Source: Gyrodactylus bullatarudis
Taxonomy: Eukaryota > Platyhelminthes > Monogenea > Gyrodactylidea > Gyrodactylidae
DNA: 64,000 nt
Direction of reading: 5' to 3'
Assembly (NCBI GenBank): GCA_012064415.1
Contig: SSNU01000062.1
Coordinates: 117,097-181,096 of the forward strand
This document shows positions 9,401-22,319 of the stretch, one piece after another. The notes beneath the pieces were generated by a model. It was not told the DNA's origin, did not search any database, and saw only the letters and a program-made list of their open reading frames with translations. A program made the position numbers and the translations under genes. Numbering within the stretch: the first letter of the stretch is position 1; every line of letters begins with the position of its first letter.

Positions 9401-12400
9401 CCTTGTTCGTTAAAGTAATACACCGACATCAAAATTTAAATTTGCATAGAAATAATAGCAGTAGTAAAAAGTACTATGAAGGGGGAGAACCAACTGCAAT
9501 AAAACTCGCATATAACACTTTGAATTCAATTGAGAAGTTTTTATCACGATGTAAACAAGAGCAAAATCCTGTAGTAGAGGAAGCCAGATGAATTTCAATA
9601 GGAATTTAAAGTCGGAAAAGATTCAAAATCCGTTAAAAAAAGAAAGATTTGACGTCTAATAGAAATTTGAATCCTTGATAATCTCAAAAACCCGATGATG
9701 CAGACTAATTAGTTAACTCGTAGGAGAAAAAACCAAGACTCATAATAATTTCTATGGTCTTAAATCCTTGAAGATTCTCAGCTCGATATAAATAGCAAGT
9801 TCCATAGTTTTTCTTCCGAGAGCAAAATCATTTCGAATCTTTATAAATCATAAAATTATCTATTTGAATGATGTGTTAAAGGATGATGTCTAAAGATTAT
9901 AAAAGGAGAAAAACTAATTGAGTACGGAATGGTATAAAAATATGAGGCCTAGCATGGGAAAACTCGGCCAACTAATTGATACTAGGGTTAAATTATCGCG
10001 TTCTGCAGTAGGAATTAACTGAAATATTTCCAATAATGAATGAAAGAATAAAACGAGGATAGAGAAAGGTAAACCTACTTTCACTTCTGATGCCAGCACG
10101 ATATTTGATTCTTTCCTTGTTGGTGGGATAACCTTCAATGCCGATTCGGATTTTCTTCAAACCCCGATCAGAGAGGACTTGTTTGGCGATTTCTCGATTT
10201 TCAACATATTTGAGGAACTTTAACATTTGGGTATGATAGATCACTAGATGGGGGGGGAGATAAGGGTTCAGTTCATTTATATCAAACATGGATAAATATT
10301 TATCGATGATGAATCAAGAGAGAGAAAATGTTCCATAAGACATACGAGAATAATGATTATTATCGATTCTCACTACTACTAATAGTAAACATTAAAAGTA
10401 CAAACTAGAGAGTTTTCTGCCAGAGTTATTGTAAAGTTGAGAAACTATCATTCTTACAGCTGAAATCTCAATTATTTCATCAAGAAATCGAATATAATCT
10501 AACGGAATCCATGGATCATGTTCAATCGTTCAGAAATTGAAGAACCATAATTTTTGACAGGTCTTTGATTTTCAAGTAGTGAAAAAGGATCAATAAATCA
10601 AAATTCAACTCCCAAACGAGGATGAGTTGAATCATTAGATTATAAATGATTTTGTTGTCTTATCTTCAAGTTGATAACCCTTCCACCCTGCTGAAATGAA
10701 TAGAATATATTTTCGGCTCAAGGTTCAAAAAAAGGCAATTCTTGATGAAAATATTGAGGTTTTGGGAAATATTTCTAGACTATGTATGTATGAGGAAAGA
10801 CTCACAATGAGAGTTCATCTCGTCATCAGGGAGTTGTGGGGGGAAGTCTTCGTCCCAGTCGATAACCTCTTCATCGAGTAGTATGACCAGGTGACATTCT
10901 CGTTCGCCTTGCTGCGTGCACTCGACCAATTTTGGCAGAATGTGTATTTCGAGGAACCTCTCGAATAACTGATAGGCTCCTTCATTTGATAACTCGTGCA
11001 AGAGGGCTCCTTGAAAAAAAAGAAATAAATAAAAGTCTGTTGGAAAACTAAAGCTATCAATACTTGATATGAAGTTGGGAATCTATGATTTTTACTAAAA
11101 CCTCGATTTTTTCATCATAAATTCGAATTTGTTGAAGATTTTTTGGAATCCAACTCGTGCTGCTCACTTTTACCATTAAAAGAAAAAAAAAATTATTTTT
11201 ATGAAAAATATGGCCATTTTTCAAATCCCCATTTGACGCCAAAATCCCATTTTTTCAAACTTTGAACCGAAAATTTTTATTGATTTAAAATTTTTAGGGT
11301 GATCAAAAGAGTTTTTTCAGGATCAAGACTAGGCAAAAAAATCAATTCAACTGAATCCGATCTTATGCATAACCTCATTATCGTTTGGGATCTGAATTTC
11401 GATTTTTTGATAATTTTCACCACTTGTAAATCAATGAAATTTGGATAATTCAAAATCTCTAGATAATGGGGTAACTTTCGGTAATTTGACGGTGCTATTC
11501 AGCTTTATTATCTAAACTTGATCCTGAAATCAATTTTTGATCAGCCTCCAACTTTCAAATCAATAAAAAAATTTAGCTCAAAGTTCAAAAAAATGGGATT
11601 TTGGCGCCAGATGGAAATTTGAAAAATGACCATATTTTTCAAAAAATAATTTTTTTTCAGAATTTTTTTATTCAAAGGGTAAAAGTAAGCTACATGAGTA
11701 GGATTCCAAAAAACCTTTACCAAATTCGAATTCTTGATGAAAAATCGAGATTTCTGTAAAAATCATAGATTGCCAACTTCATATCAACTAACTTTAATTC
11801 AGCGAAAATGTTCCAGTGATGATAGATTGAACTAGAATCACAGGATATTCTTGTTATACATAAAGCATATAATTAAAAGTAAGAGGGAAAAGAAGTAATA
11901 ATGCCTTGATTGATATAGCAGAGGGATCTGGCGTAATAATTCCTAAGTGAAAGAGAGAGAGGATTCTATTTTTACGATGATCTCATCTAACATGTTATTT
12001 ATACTCCTAAGCATGTATATAATGGGATGAAATAAAATTTGATCAGATAACAAAACTAGGGAAATGTTCTTGGCCGAATTACTTTTAGTTTGTCTATGGA
12101 TTAAATTCTAAGCCTTAAATAAGAGAGAAGATCAAATAGGAGTTTTCTTTCATTTTCAAGATATTTTTGACATTGAAATACTAAGTTCATTCAGACAAGA
12201 TAATTGAGTTGACAGGCGAACAACGTTGTAGTCAAGTCATATCATTATTATTATTTATAGATGAGGAACTGGTTCAAGATGATGCATTAGAGTATGAGAA
12301 CTCCATGTACGAATAATAACATGAGAAGGAATAATAAAGTAATCATGGTATTGATGGATGATGTGTGATGTCCTGGTATATTGGATTCACTTTTTGATGT

Positions 12401-15400
12401 ATGTTTGGGAATTTTACTGAGATGTGTTGCATCCAATAGGCAGGAAAGATGATCAAATTTAAAAGAGGAAGAAGAAGAATTAGCTAAGGAGTAGTAGTCA
12501 TGAGGCGTTTGAAAAGATGGACATTGGAAAATCATTCATAAAAGCCATGAGAAAAAAGACCTAATAAGTCAAGAGTCATACAAGATTTGAATTTGAACAG
12601 ATGAAACACTAGGCGAGGGAAAACTTGTAGAATATAAAAAATTATTCTCAATGAGATTTATCCATAGGGTATCATGTGTCAGACTTCCTGAAACATCATG
12701 TTCCATTGAGACGCAACACTTTCTCGAGTGATAATTTTGAACTAAAAGATACTTGAGATACAACTTGTTCAGGCCACATTGGAAAGGAAATTTACAGATT
12801 AGTCTAGAAGATTGTTTATTGTAGTTCATTAAGATGACCAGAGTTAATTGAGGAAGAGGGATATAGAAATGAGATAGCTTTGATCAGTAAACCATTAGAC
12901 CTGGATGTCAATTTTAACCTTCATCATAAATAAAATAATCTGTCTAATCTGATTGGACGAAAGAATTTCCGTCGAAACTTTCTTGATTTTCCAAGACACA
13001 ATTCAGATTCGGAATCAACTGAAAACATCCTAATTATCTAATATATTTATATTTACATGTACTTTTCTTATTGTAACAAAAGAAATTTGAATGTAAAGGG
13101 GAACTGTAGCTTCCTGAGTCTAACAAAGGGCAAAGTAGGTAAAGTACCAGAAAAATAGACGAAGCAGAAAAAATAAATTAGGTAAATACAGATGATAAAT
13201 AGAGTATTTGTATGTAAAAGTATGTAAATAAATACATAAAATAGCTCAAAAGGTAAAACAAAAATTTGGAATAAAGTGGAAATGATTTCCAATTGTATTT
13301 CAAGCAAATTACTCTATATTTATATATAGCAATCAATTTTGAATAACTAGAAACGCTAAGATTATTTTATATATTCTGATTAAACCCTGAAAAAACCTAT
13401 TTGAAGCGTCAGATAGAAAAGTTTTGAATAGAAAATCTAAATTTTTTCATAATTTTGTCTGAATAAGACCCACGTTTATTTTCAGACTCACTTATATTGC
13501 CACATCGGACGGTATTGTGATTGAAGGGAATGAGGAAGAAGTCGCAAGCTTCCTTCAACTCTTGAATGTTGACGCCAGGTGGACAAGTCATCCTTCCGAT
13601 GCGATAGTAGTCGAGGATGGTCGAGAATAATGTTGGCGTTAATCCAAGATGATTGGTGAGATGAATGTCGTCGATAGATTGTCGTCGAGACTCTTCAAAC
13701 TCTGAGGAGAACATTCGCCCTAGAAATTTAAAATTTAATTTTTAACGTAGAAAGATGTCGTAACATTTAAAACTTTAGAGACTGTATAGCTTGATTCATT
13801 CAAAAATTTGCTAAAGCCAAAGGGGGAGAGGACATAAAAAGAGGGGGATATCATCTCAAGAAGGATACTGTGGACCCAATTTCAAATTTTTCCACCTTAT
13901 ACAAAGACTCCATGTGTCCTCAATCTCTCTCTGCACTGTTGATATTCAAAGGAGAGTCTTTGTATTTTTTTCAACTTTCATATTATTATTAGAAATTTCT
14001 TCAACCTACATATTATTTTGAAAGTATTGTCACTGAGGATGCTTGGAGAGAAAAGTAAATTTGGTGTTAATACATGCATTTCTCCTCTTGATTTTCTAAA
14101 TTATGAATTAATGTGGAGTTTTGGATGAAGTTTTGAAAAAGTATGTGAATCACTTAATTTTTATAAAGATACAATAGGACATTTTTCAAAAAGGATATGA
14201 TATGAACACGCTTTCATTCTTTTCCTATGCACTCATCATTACGAGTTGTTGTTCTTGATTTATTCTATAAGACAAATTAAATGTATGGGTCGATACAAAC
14301 AAGATAAACCATCTGAAGTTGGTTGATATGAAGTTGATTTTTACATCAAGAATTCGAATTTGGTAAAGGTTTTTTGGAATCCTACTCATGTAGCTTACTT
14401 TTACCATTTGAAGAAAAAAATTCTGAAAAAAAATTATTTTTTGAAAAATATGGCCATTTTTCAAATCCCCATTTGACGCCAAAATCCCATTTTTTCGAAC
14501 TTTGAGCTAAATTTTTTTATTGATTTGAAAGTTGGAGGCTGATCAAAAATTGATTTCAGGATCAAGTTTAGATAATAAAGCTGAATAGCACCGTCAAATT
14601 ACCGAAAGTTACCCCATTATCTAGAGATTTTGAATTATCCAAATTTCATTGATTTACAAGTGGTGAAAATTATCAAAAAATCGAAATTCAGATCCCAAAC
14701 GATAATGAGGTTATGCATAAGATCGGATTCAGTTGAATTGATTTTTTTGCCTAGTCTTGATCCTGAAAAAACTCTTTTGATCACCCTAAAAATTTTAAAT
14801 CAATAAAAATTTTCGGTTCAAAGTTTGAAAAAATGGGATTTTGGCGTCAAATGGGGATTTGAAAAATGGCCATATTTTTCATAAAAATAATTTTTTTTTT
14901 CTTTTAATGGTAAAAGTGAGCAGCACGAGTTGGATTCCAAAAAATCTTCAACAAATTCGAATTTATGATGAAAAAATCAATAGATTCCCAACTTCAAATC
15001 AATTAGCTTTATATAAAGATGGTAAGTTGTGGTTTTTAACAGAGAGGACGTAATTCATTCACATGAAAATTGAAGGATGGAATACTTTAAACCCTTTCGT
15101 GAGGTTCGCAATTATTTTAAGTTGAAAAATACAAACAAAACAAAACAATATCCAAACAAAATAACCATAAAGTCTCAAAGAGATATATCTAAACTTGGAT
15201 GAAATAACCAAGATTAGTAAAGATTTGTTGTCCTCTAATTGCTAGTACAGATGGGAAATTCAATAGAAAGAATCCTTATTGAATAGAATTCCCATTAAAT
15301 CTCATTTAGATATCAGTTTTGAGTCTTTTTCTCGATTGATTTTCTTATTGTCTCTCGATAGGGTTAAAAAAGGAAATGCAATCAAAATTTTTGTGTAAAA

Positions 15401-18400
15401 GAGTTAATAATAATAGCTAACTGATGATAATGATGATTGTTAATTAACAATTATAATTCATACAGGATAGGATAATATTTTATGAGTATGCATATACAAA
15501 CACATAAAATCTAATATTTAAGAATTGAATCATAATCATTGATCTGTGATCAAGTCTCAGAGGAGAGTTTTATTCATTACTCAAAATTGAATTTTTGATA
15601 GGCCGATTACGAACCTGCAGCCAGTTTATTAAATTCACTATTGATTGAGTAAAAATTCAGGAGGTGAATGAGTTTAAAAGGTAGTAAAATTATTTATCAG
15701 ATATGTGCCAGATGTTCTAGTTGAAGGGGTATTTTGGGAATAGACTTGATTTTATTCATATGACTATCTTTCAAGGTTCATAACTTCTCTTAATATGTGC
15801 ATAGCTTAGATCTAAACACAGATTTGGAATTGTCTAGAAGAGCTTCATTCAACAGTGTAAAGAAATCATTGGTTTTTAAATAAATATTGAATATCTTTAA
15901 ATGGGAATGTTTGGAGGTAAAAAATTTTGAAAAACGTGAACAGCAGTAAAACAATCAGTATAATAAGATGCTTCTGAATATAATAAAAGATTTTATGAAA
16001 AAAGTCATAATTTGTGGTCCATACTTTAAGTATTATAATCCTAGATGTTACTTATAAGTATGCATCTACATTTAAATTTCGAATGTTGAAAAATAACAAA
16101 TAGAAAGTATTTGATTCGCCCTAATAAATAGTACTGTTCCTTACTCAAATATAGTTGGATATAGTGTTAGGGAAACTCAATTACACTGGGGAAAGTGAAA
16201 AAATCTATATTCTTCTGATCAACGTTTTCTGATGTAAAACTCAAACTCAAATATCGACCCAAGGATTGCAGTTGAGAGCTTGATCCTCGCAACAAATATT
16301 AACAGATAGATTCTCCACTCATCTTCAAAATTTGGATCTGATCGGACATTTGTTTTAAATCAGGAGGGCTCTTTGAACATTTAAAAATTGAAAATTTTCA
16401 TGATTTCTGAGGATAATTTTTACGCTTGATTGCGTTCAATACGAACACCCCAAGTTAGATCACTATAGTTAGTTCGACGGAGTACTTAATCAGCTTCCGA
16501 ATGATACATCATTTATTTGTCTCAAGTGTTCGTTGATCAGAAAAATATAGATTTTACAAAAATTCAAAACTTTCCCATCTTGAACTTGAATTTTTACGCA
16601 ATCACTAAAATCCGGAATATCTTGGCCAATCAATGAGTTTAATTTTTATCTACAAAAATAGAAAACTTATCATCAAGAGGGGCTACATGGTTAATTTCGT
16701 TATTTTATCATGCCCGTGGGATATTGTGGGAAAAATGGGCAATGACATAGTTGAGAATGATATTCATCCTTTAAAATTATGCAAAACATGATCTGAGTAC
16801 TAAAATTTATCAGTACTCTCGTGAGTTTCACCCTAGCCTAGTCTATAGTATTGATCAAGGAAATCACTATGATGATGATCGGATTAAAAGAAGTATTGAG
16901 TAGACCCAATTAGAGAGAAATTAACAAGCAAGTTAAGGATAACTGATGTTCTTACCGAGCATTGTGTCGGAACGTGCCTTGAGTAGATCAATATCAATTT
17001 GAAAACGATTGCCGTCAAGGATGAGGGATACTTTCCTGGAAGTTGATCGTCCATATCCATTAGTGGAATTGCTTCCTTTTCTACTGTTCTTATCCGATTG
17101 ATGACAGGGTGAGAAGAATTTGCTAAAGATATATATAAATTAAAGAGATCAATTCCCCTTATATAGGGGTGTATGCATATAAATGATAACTAGGGCCTAC
17201 TACCAAAAAGTACTTTTTGATATATTTTTACTATAGACAGCTGAGTTTTATAATAATCTGAAGCAAAAATCTGCTCATCTAGTCCCATTTTAAATATAGC
17301 TGGTACACTATTCTTTAAGTCAAGTCTCAGAATATAGAATTCCTCAACTATAGGTAGTAAACGACTAATTACATTGCAATTTGATGAATTGATAACTAAA
17401 TTCCTGATATCGAGCTTTCATCATGAAAGAAACAAGCATCTAGATCGAAGCTTTTTGTTGGATAATATTCCTTTATGAATTTAAAATTTATTTTGTAAAA
17501 TATGCACTGGAATAGTTGAAGGGTTATTTACACTTTCATGGAAAAAAAATTGAACAAAAATTAGAAATCAGAAATTATCTTTTACTAGAAATACTAGAGA
17601 TACTATTTTTAATTTTATTTGATACTATTTTTGAGGCCCTACTGATAACCTGTTGACACTAGAGTCTTGAATTTTACCTGATCAGACTAAAGAGACCCCT
17701 TTTGAGAACCACATAGAGCTATTAGTTGACATGAAGATGAGAATTTACTACTTTTAAAAATTAAATCAATATTTAATAGAACTAGAAAACTATCGTTATC
17801 TTTTCACAAACGACAAGTCAGGTCTCAAATTTGTCAAGCTTGCAAATTATCTAATTTGGGGTTAGAGAGGAAAGCTGTCTTCTAAAAGGATTAGTAGTTT
17901 AGTGTATATAAATGCAAATTCATTCCCTTGAAGAGAAAAAGGAAGGTATAGAATATAGGAGAACGATTATAATAAATTCTGTCCACCTCACTTTCCCCCC
18001 CCACTTTCTCCATTCTTACCTTTTGTATTGAAATCAGGAAGAGCATGTGTGAGATTATTCTATTCTAACGATGATGAATGGAAAGAGTTAAAGAAGGAGG
18101 AGGAAAGAGGAAAAAACAACAAGTTGACAAGGGAAAAACTGATAAAAAAAAGGGGGATGAATTGTCTGTTTAGTTTAGATTTTCATTCACTTGAATGTTT
18201 TCCCTCTCCTGTACTTTGAAATATATGCCTTTGAGTTACAGAAAGAGATTTGAAAAAAAAATAAAAAAAACATCCTCACAGAGAAATAAATGGAGAATGT
18301 GTGCACTTGTCTAGGCGTATGAAGACATGGAAGATTGCAGGAAAAGTCAATAAAATCAACAAGAAGAACAAGATGATGATGGAAATACACATGGAAATAT

Positions 18401-21400
18401 TCCCAAATTGCCAATGAGTATTATTAATTGCGATAAGTAATAGGACCAGGAAATTCGGGAAATTCCTGTAAAAAGTATTTCTAAGTATTTCTATTTTTTC
18501 CAAAGTTTGAATTGTTATTGATTATTAAAGTGAGAGAGTGATCAAAACAAGTTTTTCAAGAAAGTTGAATATCAGCGTCAAGTTTCCGAGGGATTTTGAA
18601 TTATCGAACTTGAATTAATTTTCAAATAGTGAAATTGATTAAAAATTCGGTCTAGGGAGGGACTAATTAGTAAGGTTTTTAACTATGTTTTCGTTCGATC
18701 TGTTCAATCAACTCATTTCATTTTGCAATCGAATTTGGAAGCAACCAAACTTCAAATAGGCATAACTTTCTTATTTGTTGAGATATAAAAGGCTAATTCT
18801 TTATGCATAACTTTTTGTCTTGGATTCTGAATTTTCAGAATCAATCCTAGAAGACTTTCTCAATCTTCTATTTTTTGAGTGTATGATAATCTGGCAAGAA
18901 TGTTTGAATTTTAGAAATATCTGCAAGCAAAAAGAGTATCAAATTTATCTAAATTCATTCTAGTTTTTGAAAAAAAAGATTTATCGCACGATGTAATTAT
19001 TCCAGTCGATTTAAAGATTGATTCATCGAGTATTATTTCAAGTCAAGGAAAAACAAGCTGAACAAAAGGTGTAAAATAATGCAAACTTTTGATGATTCTT
19101 GAGTGAGAAGAGGGGTTCTATTTTTTTCTGAGAGGAGAGATTAAATTGTTTTGTATTCTTTTGATGATAAAAAATGAGAGAGACAGAGACTTGCTTTCCA
19201 ATAGGAATCAAGTCGATATGTTTGAATGGAAAATTTTTCTGGTAATCCCAACAACGCCTCCACAAACATTGTCTGAGATAACACTATAAATAAAAGACTC
19301 AATCTCCAAACACTTGGCCTATCTATCTATCTTTCACACTGTATTCATCCTATCCAAGATTTGGCTATTTGTTCATTATTTATTGGATAATAGGGGAGAG
19401 TGGAAAGATTAGCATATAGCAAATTTATTCATGAAAATGTTGATGAGAGTTTAGAAAGGAAAAGAAAACCTTTCTACTCAGTAATTAGTCTTAGTCAATT
19501 TTCAATTTTCTGAAAAGGTAGGAAAGTAACGTGATAGGTATCTTTTTTAAGCTAATGAAGATTGCAAGAAGGACTCTCCTACGAGTGACTTGATAAAGAG
19601 ATCCCTATAGAGCCTCAAAAAAAGTACTTAAAGGCTAAATTTAATCAGCTTTTCTCTCTGGAAAACATTTAAAATAAGGTCTTAAAAATGTATAATTTAG
19701 AAGATGGGGTTATCAAAATAATCATACATTATAAACACTTGTAAGTAGTTTAAAATAAAATTGACTCACTAATCAGAGGAAAGGTCAGTAGAATCCTTTG
19801 AGGTGTGCTTCTTCTTCGTTCCGTAGTAATGATTTTGGCCGTATTCATGATGACTGTGATATTGATTGTGTGAGGTCTGACGACTACTACTTTCTGGATA
19901 GATTTGTTCATCTTCAGAGGAGGGACTATGCCGATAGTGATGATTGCTGTTGTCATGGCCGTTCTTGAGGACACCTCCACAACCTCCGTTACCATTAGAT
20001 GAAGAAGATGATTTAGCATGATGATGATGATTGCTATTCCGATAGTTGTGATGATGTTTCTTATTCTTGTGTCCCTTTTGCTCATCAAAGTGGTGGTGGG
20101 GATGGTGGTGACTTGACGAGGAAAAGGAGGCTGATTTCTTGGTGTTGTTGCAAGTGCTGCTGTTATTGCCAGATGGACAGGTGTAGAATGAGTCAATGTC
20201 AGTATTTGAACAGCAATAGCAAAGACTATCACGATGATTCTCATGGAATTGGCCATGTTGATCAGAGTAGTAGAAGCAATCTTGCTGGTGTGGAAGATTA
20301 GTGGGGTTTCTCAGAGAGTTCTTTTGCATAATCTGCAAGTCCTTATGGTAGTTGGTGAGAATGTTGGGATGATTTGAGGAGCTACTCCCGTTCAAGGAAT
20401 TCGAACGAACTGGATTTGTGATTGGCTGAAATTCTGATTTGGCATCACTGTGAAAGCATGTAATTAGTTAGGGATGACCAATGATGAATACACGTTAAAT
20501 AGTTAAATACACGTTCTAATTATTGTAGTTTGATAAGTTACATGGCATTTCTGTTATTCAAGATGTAAGATCTGAATGAATCATTGCTTTCATTAGAGTC
20601 TGAGATTGTAAAAGATGAAATTTCAGAAATTTTCACACATTTCAATGTAAGGAAATTCTCCTGTGCCAGTTCTAACAGCTTCAAAGAGAGAATTTTTTAC
20701 CTAAAATTCGAATATTTCTCAAGCTATACGTTGAAAATTTACCAATTTTCAAAATCTTATTATTACGATCTGATGAAAAAAAACTGTCAATTTGCAAGAC
20801 TGTGTCATAAATCTGCTCAAGAGAAATAAGCAAGTAAGTAAATAAGCAAAAGAACTCACTCATTCTTTAGATCAGTATCGTTCATGGTAGTATTCACGTC
20901 AGTTTTATTCTGGCCTGTACTGCTATCCATCATGTTGTTAAAATTGCTTGGTGTGGAATTTTTCATTGGCTGCAAATGACATGGAAGAGATCTCCGTGTC
21001 CTAGACCAGGATGAACATGTTTCTATTGGATAGTCTGGACAAGTTTGACTTTCCTAAGTAAAAGAAAATTTAAACATTAACATATAGAAACTTCATCTTG
21101 CTGAGTAATGACTAACTGATAATTTTGGCCAAAAATTGGAAAACTTTTTACTTTTGTGAGTTCCTTTAGACTTTTTTTCAGCAGACCCATCCTCTTGGTC
21201 GCTATTATTTTCATGTTTAACCGAACCACTTGGAACATTATCACTTTCCGGAGCGATTCGGACAGTTCTTGAACTGGAAGAATGCATTTTTCCATTGGTT
21301 TGAGCAGAACTACGACCACTGCTAGTTATACTAAAGATTGAAGCTCCATAACCGCTACTCTCCTGGCCATGACGATGATAATTTTCTGAGGAAGTTGATT

Positions 21401-22197
21401 TGAAAGACTCTTGGTTGGAACTGGTTGGAATGTTGACTTTGAGTGAACGCTTCTTTCTGCCAATATTTTTACTATTCAGATTATTATGAGCATTCTTCGT
21501 ATTTTCTTTTGATATGTATGTATTGCTTTTCTTGTCATCCAAATCTTCATCATCAATATTGTCCTCATCACTAGCCATGTAGCTGGTTGCAGCTGAACCT
21601 GATCTACGAATTGTTGACCTAGATGAGGAATACTGTTTCTGCATTAATATGGCGTTAACAACTGCTTGAGCTAATGCCTGGTCTGTGATTGAATCTGAGT
21701 TTGGACACTGATCATTCGACATTTCGTTGGGGTCGTCAATCTCAAAACCAGGATTTAAAATTTGATTGCCAGATCCACATTTGAGAGTTTCAGCAATAGC
21801 ATTGATGTTTTCCTTAATTTAAAAACAATAATCCAAATATTATTACAATACGAGGGAAAATATAAGCTTACTATTGTCATTTGTGGAGGTGGACTTCTCG
21901 ATTGACTGGTTCTCTTTATTGAAACGGTGGATGATCGACGACTGCTACTAAGTGCTGATTTAAGATCGCCAACTAAAGGTCCAGGCATAAAATCTGTATT
22001 GTTTTGATTATTTTCATTAATATTCTCTATGTCCTTATTAGTTTCATCATTCATTTCCTGTTCAGAACGAAGAAAATTTATTGACTGGTCATCAATAGCA
22101 CCTGTACTATTGCTCCTTAAGCGGCTAGGGAGATTCTTTTCATCATTTCTAAAATAAATTGTATGACTCACAAATCCCGATTGTCATCATTGTCCAT
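6447..22197 (-). CDS. BTBD10/KCTD20-like BTB protein with long N-terminal extension
   Basis: Exons, 5' to 3' on the minus strand: 22197-22172, 22148-21872, 21812-21117, 21053-20860, 20447-19770, 17122-16956, 13719-13492, 11009-10806, 10243-10079, 7060-6447. All phases fit and give 1082 aa. Residues about 1-640 are low in complexity (Ser, Asn, Asp, then a His/Ser-rich stretch about 460-620). The BTB fold covers about 645-800, with RKVSLILDGNRF, DTMLGRMFSSEF, CPPGVNIQELKEACDFF and HELSNEGAYQLFERFLE. The BTBD10-specific C-terminal domain follows: LKKIRIGIEGYPT, YNYAQRPFIRMSWEEEE, SRHVDFQCVKSKS. The human protein has 475 aa and a much shorter Ser-rich N-terminus. Family members bind Akt and PP2A and limit Akt dephosphorylation. 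Intron sizes run from 23 bp to 3.2 kb. The C-terminal identification is firm; joining exons 1-5 rests on splice sites and phase. Confidence 0.85.
7205..8800. repeat. Foldback element, family 2, in BTBD10-like intron 9
   Basis: A left arm at about 7205-7365 returns inverted at about 8650-8800 (shared core GGGGGATTTTGTATATGAG and its complement). A second pair is about 7600-7640 against 8585-8625. The left arm holds an extra 220 bases (about 7365-7590) that recur in direct orientation at 62690-62995. The middle, 7640-8585, has no reading frame of note. Probably a non-autonomous DNA transposon with long inverted ends, partly deleted on one side. Confidence 0.6.
11049..11796. repeat. Palindromic MITE, family 1, copy A (BTBD10-like intron 7)
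   Basis: Both ends carry the inverted terminus TTGATATGAAGTTGG. Each arm is about 260 bases of imperfect inverted repeat around an A/T-rich centre. Arms read through marker blocks such as GATTTTTTGGAATCC and CAAATCCCCATTTGACGCC. Short open frames inside (MASNGDLKNGHIF...) are repeated in every arm and are a by-product of the repeat, not genes. Confidence 0.8.
14320..15010. repeat. Palindromic MITE, family 1, copy B (BTBD10-like intron 6)
   Basis: Same element as at 11049-11796 but inserted in the opposite direction: the arm near its high-coordinate end is nearly identical to the low-coordinate arm of copy A. Internal sequence including ATTACCGAAAGTTACCCC is shared in reverse complement. Confidence 0.8.
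15087..15367. repeat. piggyBac-like MITE with TTAA ends (copy 1)
   Basis: Starts TTAAACCCTTTCG and ends CGATAGGGTTAA, so it has short inverted CCCT...AGGG ends beside TTAA. A reverse-oriented relative lies at 31874-32102. TTAA target duplication with CCC ends is typical of piggyBac-derived elements. No transposase. Confidence 0.6.
18505..18650. repeat. Degenerate family-1 MITE fragment
   Basis: Follows the interior of copies A and B with many changes (GATTTTGAATTATCGAA, TTTTCAAATAGTGAAA). Lies in BTBD10-like intron 5. The rest of that 2.6-kb intron shows nothing else. Confidence 0.45.
22149..22171 (-). other. 23-bp intron 1 of the BTBD10-like gene
   Basis: GTGAGT ... TTTTAG, phase 2, between a short first coding exon (MDNDDNRD) and exon 2. 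The first ATG lies only 26 coding bases upstream, so the support is the consensus borders and the open frame rather than similarity. Confidence 0.6.
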
Positions 22198-22319
22198 TTT
22201 TTCATAGGTCACCGAGATATAAGAGTTGCTAAAAAAATTTGAAAGTTTGTCACAAAAGTAATTTCAGTGCTGATCAACTGAATTGTTTGAATCTTTTCAG
22301 CTTTTAAAAATTTTATCAC
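22198..22319. promoter_or_regulatory. Putative bidirectional promoter, BTBD10-like / KRR1
   Basis: Only 122 bases separate the two divergent start codons, so both 5' untranslated regions and promoters must fit here. It is AT-rich, without an obvious TATA at a fixed distance. Assigned from gene arrangement alone. Confidence 0.45.

Noticed and set aside
9235..9591. Overlapping short frames at 9235-9432 (-) and 9397-9591 (+)
   Set aside because: They lie in BTBD10-like intron 9 and have no splice sites, similarity or coding character that I can recognise.
11057..15053. Short frames starting MASNGDLKNGHIF at 11057-11242 (-), 14225-14482 (-) and 14841-15053 (+) as a repeated protein family
   Set aside because: They lie in the arms of a palindromic MITE, one per arm and on both strands, with no further coding support.
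19750..20256. A 168-codon minus-strand frame overlapping BTBD10-like exon 5
   Set aside because: It is the shadow frame of the His/Ser-rich exon; only the other frame continues in phase into the neighbouring exons.
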